Source: Mycobacterium colombiense | GTDB taxonomy: Bacteria; Actinomycetota; Actinomycetes; Mycobacteriales; Mycobacteriaceae | Direction: 5' to 3' | NCBI RefSeq assembly: GCF_003284935.1 | Contig: NZ_QMEV01000007.1 | Coordinates: 62,001-126,000 of the forward strand | Length of the DNA: 64,000 nucleotides | In this document: positions 51,853 to 60,059 of the stretch, piece after piece | Layout: every line of letters starts with the position of its first letter | How positions within the stretch are numbered: position 1 is the stretch's first letter | Notes under the pieces: generated by a model | What the model was told of the DNA's origin: nothing | Database searches by the model: none | What the model saw: only the letters and a program-made list of their open reading frames with translations | Program-made: the position numbers and the translations under genes

Positions 51853-53031
51853 ATGGCGGGACCGGTAGCAGGCGTCAAAGTCGTCGAACTCGGGGTCTGG
51901 GTGGCCGGACCGGCGGCCGGCGGCATCCTGGCCGACTGGGGCGCCGACGTGATCAAGATCGAGCCGCCGACGGGCGACCCGGCGCGCATGTTCGGCCGGA
52001 TGCTGGGCTGCGACCTGGGCCTGAACCCGCCGTTCGAGATGGACAACCGGTCCAAGCGCAGCGTCGTACTGGACCTGGGCACCGACGAGGGCCGCGGCAC
52101 CGCCTTCGAATTGCTTTCCGACGCAGACGTTTTCCTCACCAACGTGCGGCCCGGCGCGCTGCAGCGGCTCGGCCTGGACTTCGCGTCGGTGTCGGCGGCC
52201 AACCCCCGCCTGGTCTACGGGCTCATCACCGGATACGGCGAAAGCGGCCCCGACGCCGACCGCGCCGCCTTCGACGTGGCCGCGTTCTGGTCCCGGGCCG
52301 GGGTGGCCCACCTGCTCACCCGGCCCGGCGACACGCCGCCGTTTCAGCGCGGCGGCATGGGCGACCACTCCGCCGGGATGACGATGGCGGCGGCGGTGTG
52401 CGCGGCACTGCTCGCGCGGGAGCGCACCGGGACGGGTCAACTGGTGACGACCTCGCTGTACCGGCAGGGCGCCTACACCGTGAGCTTCGACCTCAACACC
52501 TACCTGATGAGCGGGCAACCGATCGCGATCGGCCAGCGCGAATCGATGGGCAACCCGTGCATGAACAACTACGCCGCCGCCGACGGGCGGCGGTTCTGGA
52601 TCGTCGGCCTCGAGCCCGAGCGGCACTGGCCGGCGCTGTGTCGCGCGGTGGGCCGGCCCGAGTGGCGCGACGACCCCCGCTTCGCCGATGCCCGGGCCCG
52701 CGCGGCGAACTCGGCCGCGCTGATCGCCGCGCTCGACGACATCTTCGCGACGCGGCCCCTCGACGAATGGGCGCGGGTCTTCGCCGGCGAACCGGATTTC
52801 TTCTGGTCGCCGATCAACACCCTGGAGGACGTCGTCGCCGACGAGCAGTTCCACGCCTCGGGCGGAATTGTTTATGTGCCCGATGGCGCTGATGAACAAG
52901 CCGCCGTGCCGATGGTCGCGACACCGGCGGACTTCCACGGCACGCCCTGGGCACCGCGTTCTGCGGCACCGGAACTCGGGCAGCACACCGAGGAAGTCCT
53001 GGCCGACCTCGAGGCGCGCCGCGGTTCTTGA
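51853..53031 (+). CDS. family III CoA-transferase (CaiB/BaiF)
   Basis: A 392-residue CaiB-type protein: VVELGVWVAGPAAGGILADWGADVIKIE at the N-terminus, SKRSVVLDLGTDEGRGTAFELL, FLTNVRPGALQRLGLDF, and the middle FDVAAFWSRAGVAHLLTRPGD. An Asp that forms the mixed anhydride is expected near residue 130-140 (in RAAFDVAAF). It would move CoA from a donor acyl-CoA to a carboxylic acid, activating the pathway acid without ATP. Start has AGAGAGCGGGAAC weakly upstream. It ends 14 bp before palindrome site 3. Confidence 0.9.
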   Translation: MAGPVAGVKVVELGVWVAGPAAGGILADWGADVIKIEPPTGDPARMFGRMLGCDLGLNPPFEMDNRSKRSVVLDLGTDEGRGTAFELLSDADVFLTNVRPGALQRLGLDFASVSAANPRLVYGLITGYGESGPDADRAAFDVAAFWSRAGVAHLLTRPGDTPPFQRGGMGDHSAGMTMAAAVCAALLARERTGTGQLVTTSLYRQGAYTVSFDLNTYLMSGQPIAIGQRESMGNPCMNNYAAADGRRFWIVGLEPERHWPALCRAVGRPEWRDDPRFADARARAANSAALIAALDDIFATRPLDEWARVFAGEPDFFWSPINTLEDVVADEQFHASGGIVYVPDGADEQAAVPMVATPADFHGTPWAPRSAAPELGQHTEEVLADLEARRGS

Positions 53032-53044
53032 CGGGCTGCCCGAA

Positions 53045-53074
53045 GCTTTACAAATTTCGCCGGAAGTGTCACGC
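53045..53074. promoter_or_regulatory. 30-bp regulon palindrome, site 3
   Basis: GCTTTACA, 14 bases, TGTCACGC, 118 bp before the start of the P450-containing operon. Same arms and spacing as sites 1 and 2; the spacer is unrelated. Confidence 0.7.
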
Positions 53075-53191
53075 TGTGCGGTGAGCCGCGTCGCCCGGTG
53101 CGTGATGCGGCTCCAGCCCCTTGGAAAAGCCCATGACAAGCGCGTGAGACCCGCCAGCGGACCGCGGCGGGTGGTGGTGAGGAATGGATCG

Positions 53192-53755
53192 ATGGTCGCT
53201 CCGACGTTTGACATCAGCAAGAGCAGCGCTGCGGAAGCAACCCGCGCCAACGGCGAGGGCCTGCGTTATCGACTCGACGTGGTGGCGGCCAGCGCCGTCG
53301 ATGTCGTGCAATCGGCGGGCGGTTGGCTCTACGACCGGGCCATGGCCGGTTGGGAAGTGACCGTGCTGCTCCCGCGGGGCTGCGACACCCGCTCGCTGCG
53401 CATCCTGGGGGTGCGGGCAGCAGACCTCGAGCCGGAACTCGCCGGGCTGGGGGAGGGCTCCACGAGCCTGGCCGTCAGCGCCGAGGCCTTCACCGCGGAT
53501 GCGCGGGTGCGTGCCGTCGTCCTCGAGTCGCTGGACAGCCGGCTCACCGAGGTCGCGCTGTGGGGTGACGGCTGGCCCCTGGGCGTGGACCGCGCGACCA
53601 CGCGGGCGCAGCACCTGCTCAGCGGTGCGGCGCGCATGTTCAAGGGCTATGCGCTTGCCGCGGAGGGCATTCCGGCCACGACGGTCGGCGCCACCGAGGC
53701 GCTGCTGTGCGACGTGGGTTCGGGGTCCGACTCAGAGCTGATCCGGCTCGACTAG
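53192..53755 (+). CDS. unknown protein, first gene of the P450/BVMO operon
   Basis: A 187-residue protein with no family I can name. It is mixed alpha/beta: RYRLDVVAASAVDVVQSAGGWLYDRAMAGW, EVTVLLPRGCDTRSLRILGVRAADLE, and a long helix ATTRAQHLLSGAARMFKGYALAAEG. There is no signal peptide or membrane helix. The ATG at 53192 has GAGGA 8 bases upstream; GTGs at 53171-53179 are possible. It lies 3 bases before the NIPSNAP-like gene and 118 bp after palindrome site 3, so it leads the operon. Similar proteins may occur beside mycobacterial P450 clusters; not checked. Confidence 0.7.
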   Translation: MVAPTFDISKSSAAEATRANGEGLRYRLDVVAASAVDVVQSAGGWLYDRAMAGWEVTVLLPRGCDTRSLRILGVRAADLEPELAGLGEGSTSLAVSAEAFTADARVRAVVLESLDSRLTEVALWGDGWPLGVDRATTRAQHLLSGAARMFKGYALAAEGIPATTVGATEALLCDVGSGSDSELIRLD

Positions 53756-53758
53756 GCC

Positions 53759-54463
53759 ATGAAGAAGTACTTCCGACACACGCTGCTCTACCTGCACGAG
53801 ACGATCTCACTGGGATCCGGGCGCAGCGCGGAGTTCGCCGGGATCTTCGCCGACACCTATCAGCCGATGATGGAACAACTCGGCGCCCGGCTGTTCGCGA
53901 TCTGGGAATCCACGCCCTACAACGGTCACTGGCCGCAGGCGACGGTCATCTGGGAGATCGACGGGTTCGCCGATTACGCCAGGATCGGCGCCGCGCAGGC
54001 GCGCGGCGGCAGCCACGAGGCGGCAGCCGGGAAGTGGGCGGCGTTCCTCGCCGACATCGGTGCCTCGGGTGAGGGCCGCATCATGTACCCCGGGCCCAGC
54101 AACAAGACGCTCGCCCAGCTGCGTGAGGCCAATTTCACTGCGCCACTGGTGATTCAAGAGATCATGCAGACCAAGCCGGGCCGCCAGGACGACTACATCC
54201 GCGAACTGGAGCGGCTCTACGTTCCGTGGTCGGAACGTACCGGTAAGCGCTGGCTCGGTTCGTTCACCACGACCTTCCGCTACAACGAAGTCATCCACTA
54301 CTGGGCGCTCGACGGCGGCTGGGACTGCTTCGCCGAGCACTATCCCTCGTGGAATGAGAGCCCGCCGGCGGAAATCGTCACCTGGATGAGCGTGGCCCCC
54401 GCCTTGCGCGACGGCTGGGAGGACTCCATTCTGCAGGCCCTACCGCCCTCGCCGCTGCAGTGA
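53759..54463 (+). CDS. NIPSNAP-like dimeric alpha-beta barrel protein
   Basis: A 234-residue protein with two ferredoxin-like halves: RHTLLYLHETISLGSGRSAEFAGIF and LVIQEIMQTKPGRQDDYIRELERLYVP, with HYWALDGGWDCFAEHYPSW between sheets. This is the pattern of the NIPSNAP/dimeric-barrel superfamily, whose members include small oxygenases, decarboxylases and lyases. A specific reaction cannot be assigned. Its stop overlaps the P450 start (GTGA), so it is tightly coupled to oxidation. Confidence 0.7.
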   Translation: MKKYFRHTLLYLHETISLGSGRSAEFAGIFADTYQPMMEQLGARLFAIWESTPYNGHWPQATVIWEIDGFADYARIGAAQARGGSHEAAAGKWAAFLADIGASGEGRIMYPGPSNKTLAQLREANFTAPLVIQEIMQTKPGRQDDYIRELERLYVPWSERTGKRWLGSFTTTFRYNEVIHYWALDGGWDCFAEHYPSWNESPPAEIVTWMSVAPALRDGWEDSILQALPPSPLQ

Positions 54464-55701
54464 CGGAACAACGAAACACGGTGAATGCCACCGACTTCAG
54501 CTACGATCCGTTCGATGCTGCGGTGATGGCGAACCCGTTGCCGTACTACCGGATCCTGCGCGACCACCACCCGGTGTACTACATGCCGCAGTGGGACACC
54601 TTCGCGCTGTCGCGGTTCGAGGACATCTGGACGGTGCTGGAAGTCAACAACGGCACCTTCGTCGCCTCGGAAGGGACACTGCCGCCGGCATCGGTTCTGG
54701 CGCAACACAACAGCGGCCCGGTCGACGACCCGCCGCTGCACCCGCTGCCGTTTCATGCCATGTTCGACGCCGACCTGTACGGCGAGATCCGGCGCACCCA
54801 CTCCCGGCCGTTTCGGCCACGGTCGGTCACGGACCTCGAGGGCCGCATCCGCGCGCTGGCCAACGAGCGCCTCGACGCGCTGCTGCCGGGCGGTTCGTTC
54901 GACCTGACCCAGGACTACGGCGGCATCGTGGTGGCCGCCATCGTCTGCGAACTGTGCGGTATCCCCACCGATCTCGCGCCACAGGTCCTCGCCACGGTCA
55001 ACGCCGGCAGCCTTGCCCAGCCCGGCGAAGGCGTGGACACCGGGCAGGCGCGGCCCAACTACTTCGAATACCTGCTGCCCGCGGTCGCGCGCCGCCGCGC
55101 CGATCCGTCCGGGGGACCCCTCGACGTGGTCGATGGCCTGCTGGGCTATCACCTGCCCGACGGCAGCGCGCTCGACGACATGGAAGTCGCGACCCAGATG
55201 CTGTGCATCTTCATCGGGGGAACCGAGACCGTGCCCAAGATCGTCGCCCACGGCCTCTGGGAGCTCAGCCGCCGGCCCGACCAGCTGGCCGCCGTGCGCG
55301 CCGACCTGGAGAACAACGTGCGCATCGCCCGCGACGAGATGATCCGATTCTGCGCGCCGGCCCAATGGTTCGCGCGAACCGTGCGCAAGCCCTACGAGAT
55401 TCACGGCGAAACCCTCAACCCGGGCCAACGCGTCATCACCCTGCTCGCCTCGGCCAACCGCGACGAGCGGGAATACCCCGAGCCCGACGAGTTCATCTGG
55501 GATCGGCCCATCCGCCGCTCGCTGGCGTTCGGCCGTGGCCAGCACTTCTGCATCGGATATCACCTGGCGCGGCTGGAAGTGGCTGTGCTGCTGGCCGAAT
55601 GGCTCCGCCGGGTCCCCGACTACGCGATCAACGGTGACGCCGCCACCCGGCTGCCGTCCAGCTTCCAATGGGGCTGGAACAACATCCCGGTGGAGGTGTG
55701 A
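54460..55701 (+). CDS. cytochrome P450 of the catabolic block
   Basis: A 413-residue P450. Visible: I-helix IFIGGTETVPK (the usual Thr is kept), ExxR in DEMIRFCAPAQWFAR, and heme loop FGRGQHFCIG with the Cys at about residue 364. The substrate-recognition region is unlike CYP138 elsewhere in the window. It would hydroxylate the starting compound. There is no ferredoxin gene nearby, so electrons must come from elsewhere. GTG start at 54460 overlaps the preceding stop by 4 bases. Confidence 0.92.
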   Translation: MTEQRNTVNATDFSYDPFDAAVMANPLPYYRILRDHHPVYYMPQWDTFALSRFEDIWTVLEVNNGTFVASEGTLPPASVLAQHNSGPVDDPPLHPLPFHAMFDADLYGEIRRTHSRPFRPRSVTDLEGRIRALANERLDALLPGGSFDLTQDYGGIVVAAIVCELCGIPTDLAPQVLATVNAGSLAQPGEGVDTGQARPNYFEYLLPAVARRRADPSGGPLDVVDGLLGYHLPDGSALDDMEVATQMLCIFIGGTETVPKIVAHGLWELSRRPDQLAAVRADLENNVRIARDEMIRFCAPAQWFARTVRKPYEIHGETLNPGQRVITLLASANRDEREYPEPDEFIWDRPIRRSLAFGRGQHFCIGYHLARLEVAVLLAEWLRRVPDYAINGDAATRLPSSFQWGWNNIPVEV

Positions 55702-55702
55702 C

Positions 55703-56671
55703 GTGTGGTCCTACCGGATCATCGCCCCCTATCTGTTCGAGCGCACCACGATTGACGACAAGACGGCCGACTGCCTGGCCGACGGACAGGTGTTGCTGCG
55801 GTTTTCGGCCGCGGGCGTCTGCGGCAGCGACCTGCCGGCCTTCCGCGGAGCCAAGGGCCGGATCCCCGGCGACGACGGCCGAAGCGGTGCCGAGAAAGAC
55901 GGCTTTCCCATCCACGAGGTCGCCGGCGAGGTGATCGCCAGCCGGCATCCCGCGCACCGTCCCGGGGATCACGTGGTCGGCTGGGCGTCCGGGTTCGACG
56001 GCATGATGGAACGCGTCGTGAGCAACGGCGACGGGCTGGCTCCCTACGATCCGGCCCTGACCCCCGCGCAGGCGGTGGGGCTGCAGCCCCTGGCCTGCGT
56101 CCTCTACGCGTGCGAGCAGCTCGGCGACCTGGCCGGCCGGCACGTCGCGATCATCGGCCAGGGATCGATCGGCCTGCTGTTCTCCTACGTCGCCAAGGCG
56201 GCGGGTGCGCGGCGTGTCACCGGGGTCGATCCGATCGACCGCCGCGATCTGGCAACGGCTTTCGGCGTCGACGACCCGGTGCGCGCCACCAGTGACCGCT
56301 GGGTGAGTCAGCTCGATCCCGCCGACCGCGCCGACGTCGTCATCGAGGCCGTCGGCCACCAAGTCGCCACCCTGACCCATGCGATCGACGCGGCGGCCCC
56401 CGGCGGCACCGTGTTCTATTTCGGCGTCGCCGACGACGAGATGTATCCGATCAGCATGCGGGCGATGCTGCGCAACAATCTGACCCTGAAATCCGGTGTG
56501 ACGCTGGATCGCCGGCGAATGCTGGAGCTTGCGGGCAAGTTCGCCGCCGAGCACCCGTGGCTGCTGGGCGCCTACCTGACCCACACGTTCGGAATCGACG
56601 GTGTGCAGGACGCCTTCGACCTGGCCTGCCGGCCGGACCCCGGACGCATCAAGATCGCGATCGCCGGATGA
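55703..56671 (+). CDS. medium-chain (Zn-type) alcohol dehydrogenase, short form
   Basis: A 322-residue MDR protein, shorter than the usual 340-380. Catalytic zinc residues are visible: Cys in GVCGSDLPAFRG and His-Glu in GFPIHEVAGEV. The structural zinc lobe with four Cys is missing. The nucleotide loop is VAIIGQGSIGLLFSYVA. It likely oxidises the alcohol made by the P450 to a ketone. GTG at 55703 has GGAGG 6 bases upstream; it begins one base after the P450 stop. Confidence 0.85.
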   Translation: MWSYRIIAPYLFERTTIDDKTADCLADGQVLLRFSAAGVCGSDLPAFRGAKGRIPGDDGRSGAEKDGFPIHEVAGEVIASRHPAHRPGDHVVGWASGFDGMMERVVSNGDGLAPYDPALTPAQAVGLQPLACVLYACEQLGDLAGRHVAIIGQGSIGLLFSYVAKAAGARRVTGVDPIDRRDLATAFGVDDPVRATSDRWVSQLDPADRADVVIEAVGHQVATLTHAIDAAAPGGTVFYFGVADDEMYPISMRAMLRNNLTLKSGVTLDRRRMLELAGKFAAEHPWLLGAYLTHTFGIDGVQDAFDLACRPDPGRIKIAIAG

Positions 56672-56675
56672 GCCG

Positions 56676-57434
56676 ATGACGGACGCTTCGCCGAGCAATC
56701 TGCAGCAGGCGCTGAGCCACAAAACCCCGATCTTCGGCGGCTGGGTCACCGGCCCGACTGCGCTGGGTCCTGAGGAATTCGCCCGCGCCGGTTATGATTA
56801 CGTCGGCTTCGATGCCCAACACGGGTATCTCGACGACGCCGGCGTCGCCGAAATCCTGCGTCGGATCGAGCACCTGCCGGTGGGGACGGTCGTGCGCCTG
56901 CCCAACGCCGACGCCGCACCGATCGGGCGGGTTCTCGACGCCGGCGCGGACGCCGTTGTCATCGCGATGATCGAGTCGGCGGATCAGGCCGCCGCGGCGG
57001 TGTCCGCCACCCGCTATCCGCCGAGGGGCGTGCGCAGCTTCGGCCCGCTACGCGCCAGCCTGGGGCACGACCCCGCCGCACACGAGTCGCGCGTCAGCGT
57101 GTTCTCGATGATCGAGACCGCGGCGGCGCTGGCCGGCATCCACGAGATCTGCGCCGTCGACGGCCTCGCCGGAATCTACGTCGGCCCGGCCGATCTGGCC
57201 ATCTCGCTGGGGGCCGGCGTCGTCGGCGCTACCCGCCATCCGGACGTGTTGGACGCGATCGTGCGCGTCCACCGGGCGGCGGTCGACGCGGGTCTGGTCA
57301 CCGGCATTCACGCCGGGGACGGCAAGACGGGCCACGCCATGGCGCAGTTGGGGTTCGCGATGATCACCCTGGCCGCCGAGTCACAAGCGTTGCGGCGGGG
57401 CGCCGCCGAACACCTGCGCGAGGCGACGCAATGA
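56676..57434 (+). CDS. HpcH/HpaI-type aldolase (2-keto-3-deoxy acid aldolase family)
   Basis: A 252-residue pyruvate-type class II aldolase: FGGWVTGPTALGPEEFARAGYDYVGFDAQHGYL (Asp-x-x-His), VVRLPNADAAPIGRVLDAGADAVVIAMIESADQA, VFSMIETAAALAGIHEI and GLAGIYVGPADLAISLG. It would cleave a hydroxy-keto acid or CoA ester to pyruvate or a similar fragment and an aldehyde, with a divalent metal. It is 4 bases after the dehydrogenase stop and its end overlaps the SnoaL-like gene by 4. Confidence 0.9.
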   Translation: MTDASPSNLQQALSHKTPIFGGWVTGPTALGPEEFARAGYDYVGFDAQHGYLDDAGVAEILRRIEHLPVGTVVRLPNADAAPIGRVLDAGADAVVIAMIESADQAAAAVSATRYPPRGVRSFGPLRASLGHDPAAHESRVSVFSMIETAAALAGIHEICAVDGLAGIYVGPADLAISLGAGVVGATRHPDVLDAIVRVHRAAVDAGLVTGIHAGDGKTGHAMAQLGFAMITLAAESQALRRGAAEHLREATQ

Positions 57435-57832
57435 CGCACGACGACCACGCCGAAATCCGCGAGCTGCTCACCGGCTACGCCCTGGCACTGGACGCCGGTG
57501 ACTTCGACCAGTGCGTCGCGCTGTTCGCACCCGACGGCGAATTCCTGGTGTACGGCACGACCTTTGCGGGTCGCGTCGCGATCGCGGGCATGTTCCGCGA
57601 CGCGGCCCGCGGCCTGCACCTGACCGGAAGCGCGCGGATCGAGGTCGAGGGGGAACGCGCCACCGCACGCTCACAGGTGCTGTTCGTCCGCGCCGGCGAC
57701 CTGCAGCTGCGGCCCGCCCTCTACGACGACGAGCTGACCCGCACCGGCGGGCAGTGGCGGTTCGCGCGGCGCCGCTGCCGCTTCATCACCAGCACCGGAT
57801 TGGCCGACAGCCCCGAGGTGAGTTCAGCATGA
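57431..57832 (+). CDS. SnoaL-like (NTF2-fold) protein
   Basis: A 133-residue protein: HAEIRELLTGYALALDAGDFDQCVALFAPDGEFLVYG, then FAGRVAIAGMFRDAARGLHL and a sheet with RARQVLFVR-like segments, which is the SnoaL_4 pattern. Members include small isomerases, dehydratases and limonene-epoxide-hydrolase relatives; which of these applies is not shown. Its start overlaps the aldolase stop and its stop overlaps the SDR start (both by 4 bases). Confidence 0.8.
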   Translation: MTHDDHAEIRELLTGYALALDAGDFDQCVALFAPDGEFLVYGTTFAGRVAIAGMFRDAARGLHLTGSARIEVEGERATARSQVLFVRAGDLQLRPALYDDELTRTGGQWRFARRRCRFITSTGLADSPEVSSA

Positions 57833-58557
57833 GTCAACGCGTCGCACTGGTGACCGGCGCCGCCGGCGGACAGGGCTGGGCCATCGCCAAACGCCTTCGC
57901 GGAAAAGGGTTTTCGGTCGCGGCCTGCGACCGGCGGGCCGAGGAACTGCACGCCGGGGCGGCCGAGGCGGGCGACGACGGCCTGATGGCCGTCGAGCTGG
58001 ACGTGACCTCACCCGCGCAGTGGGACTCCACGGTGGCCGAGGTCGTCGGCCGGTTCGGATCGTTGAGCACGCTGGTCAATTGCGCCGGGGTGCTGCACCG
58101 GGCGCCGTTGGCCGAGGAGACGGCCGAAGGCTTCGAAAACTCCTGGCGCGTCAACTGTTTGGGCCCATTTCTCGGAATTCGCGCAGTGCTGCAGCACCTC
58201 CGCGCGGCCCCGAACGCGTCCATCGTCAACGTCTGCAGCACCGGCGCCATCCGGCCCTTCCCGCAGCACGCCGCGTACGGGTCGTCGAAGTGGGCCCTGC
58301 GCGGGCTGACCCAGACCGTCGCGGCCGAACTCGCGCCCGCCGGCATCCGGGTCAACGCCGTCTTTCCGGGACCGATCGCCACCTCGATGCTCGACGACGC
58401 CACCCAGACGCGACTGGCCGCGGCATCGATGTTCGGGCGGATCGGCGAGGCCGGCGAGGTGGCCGACGCCGTGGCCTTCCTGGTGTCCGACGAGGCGTCG
58501 TTCATCACCGGCGCCGAACTCGTCATCGACGGTGGCCAATGCCTGCAGATCCGATGA
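57829..58557 (+). CDS. short-chain dehydrogenase of the catabolic block
   Basis: A 242-residue classical SDR: VALVTGAAGGQGWAIAKRL (cofactor), LDVTSPAQWDSTV, LVNCAGVLHRAPLAEE, and VNVCSTGAIRPFPQHAAYGSSKWALRG with catalytic Ser and YxxxK. The C-terminal INAVFPGPIATSM and LVSDEASFITGAELVIDGG are standard. It would interconvert an alcohol and a ketone in the pathway, next to the MDR. Overlaps both neighbours by 4 bases. Confidence 0.9.
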   Translation: MSQRVALVTGAAGGQGWAIAKRLRGKGFSVAACDRRAEELHAGAAEAGDDGLMAVELDVTSPAQWDSTVAEVVGRFGSLSTLVNCAGVLHRAPLAEETAEGFENSWRVNCLGPFLGIRAVLQHLRAAPNASIVNVCSTGAIRPFPQHAAYGSSKWALRGLTQTVAAELAPAGIRVNAVFPGPIATSMLDDATQTRLAAASMFGRIGEAGEVADAVAFLVSDEASFITGAELVIDGGQCLQIR

Positions 58558-60059
58558 GCGAGTTCTCCATCGGCGTCATCGGCGCCGGGCCCGGCGGCCT
58601 GGCGCTGGGAATCATGCTGTCGCGGGCCGGGTTCCACGATTTCACCATCTTCGACCGCGAGGACGGGGTCGGCGGCACCTGGCGGATCAACACCTATCCG
58701 GGGCTGGCTTGCGACGTCAAATCACACCTCTACTCCTACTCGTTCGACCTGAATGCCGATTGGTCGAGGCTGTGGTCGGGGCAACCCGAAATCCTGGACT
58801 ACTTCCAGCGCTGCGCCGACAAGTACGGATTGCGGCCGCACCTGCGGTTGCGCACCGAAATCAAAGCAGCGCACTGGGATGCCGACACCCAACTGTGGTG
58901 TCTGACCACCGCGTGTGGCGACCAGCACCACTTCAACGTGGTCGTGTCGGCCGTCGGCCTGTTCACCCGGCCGCTGCTGCCCGAGCTCGTCGAAGAAGAG
59001 CCGTTCACCGGAACACTGATGCACTCGGCGCGCTGGGATCATTCGATACCGTTGGCGGGCAAGAGGATCGCCGTGCTGGGCACCGGATCGACGGCCTCCC
59101 AGCTGATCCCGGAGCTGGCCAAGGTGGCCGACACGGTGTACTCCGTGCAGCGGTCGCCGACCTGGATCCTGCCGAAGCCCGACCGGCACTACACGCCACG
59201 GGAGCGCTGGGCGTTCGCGCACCTGCCGCTCGCCAAACGGCTGTACCGCACCCGGCTGTGGCTGCGCAGCGAATCCAACATCGCCGTGATCGAGCACGGC
59301 AGCGACAAGACCGAACAATTCAAGGCCGTCGCGCTGGGGCTGCTGGAAAAGACCGTCGACGACGAGGACCTGCGGCGCAAGCTCACGCCCGATCACCCGA
59401 TGGGCTGCAAGCGGCTGGTCTTCTCCTCGGACTACCTGGCCGCGCTGACTCGGCCCAACGTCGAGGTGGTGACCAGCCCCGCGCGCTACCTGCGCAGGCG
59501 CTCCCTGGTCACCGAGGACGGCACCGAGCGCGAGGTCGACGTGGTGGTCTGTGCGACCGGGTACGCCGCGGCCGACTACCTCGCCGAGCTGGAGGTGTCC
59601 GGCGAACACGAGCTCACCCTGCGCGAGGTGTGGCGCGACGGGGCGCACGCCTACCTCGGCATGGCCGTGCCGGGATTCCCCAACTTCTTCATGCTGTACG
59701 GACCCAACACCAACGTCGGCTCCAACAGCGTCATCTTCATCCTCGAGGCGCAGGCCCGCTACATCGTGCGGGCATTGAAGTACCTGCGGCGCCGGGGTAA
59801 GCGCTACGTCGCGGTGCGTCCGGCCGCACTGGCCGACTTCGTCGCCAAAATCGATCGGTGGATGGTGGGCACCGTCTGGACCACCCAGTGCAGCAACTAC
59901 TTCCGCGCACCCAACGGGCGAGTGGTCACGCAGTGGCCGCGCAGCGCACGGGCCTTCTGGGGCATGACGCGCCGCTTCCGGCCGGCCGACTTCCGCTTCA
60001 CCGCGCCCGCCCCCGCGGAACCCGAGGTGTTCACCGTGCCCGAGCGGGGCGCCCGGTGA
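58554..60059 (+). CDS. type I Baeyer-Villiger monooxygenase
   Basis: A 501-residue FAD/NADPH enzyme. FAD loop VIGAGPGGLALG at about residue 9, then GGTWRINTYPGLACDVKSHLYSYSF; the BVMO fingerprint FxGxxxHxxxW is complete as FTGTLMHSARW (residues 151-161); the NADPH loop is VLGTGSTASQ. It inserts one oxygen next to a carbonyl, turning a ketone into an ester or lactone. This fixes the central step of the proposed pathway. ATG at 58554 overlaps the SDR stop; its stop overlaps the esterase GTG. Confidence 0.93.
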   Translation: MSEFSIGVIGAGPGGLALGIMLSRAGFHDFTIFDREDGVGGTWRINTYPGLACDVKSHLYSYSFDLNADWSRLWSGQPEILDYFQRCADKYGLRPHLRLRTEIKAAHWDADTQLWCLTTACGDQHHFNVVVSAVGLFTRPLLPELVEEEPFTGTLMHSARWDHSIPLAGKRIAVLGTGSTASQLIPELAKVADTVYSVQRSPTWILPKPDRHYTPRERWAFAHLPLAKRLYRTRLWLRSESNIAVIEHGSDKTEQFKAVALGLLEKTVDDEDLRRKLTPDHPMGCKRLVFSSDYLAALTRPNVEVVTSPARYLRRRSLVTEDGTEREVDVVVCATGYAAADYLAELEVSGEHELTLREVWRDGAHAYLGMAVPGFPNFFMLYGPNTNVGSNSVIFILEAQARYIVRALKYLRRRGKRYVAVRPAALADFVAKIDRWMVGTVWTTQCSNYFRAPNGRVVTQWPRSARAFWGMTRRFRPADFRFTAPAPAEPEVFTVPERGAR

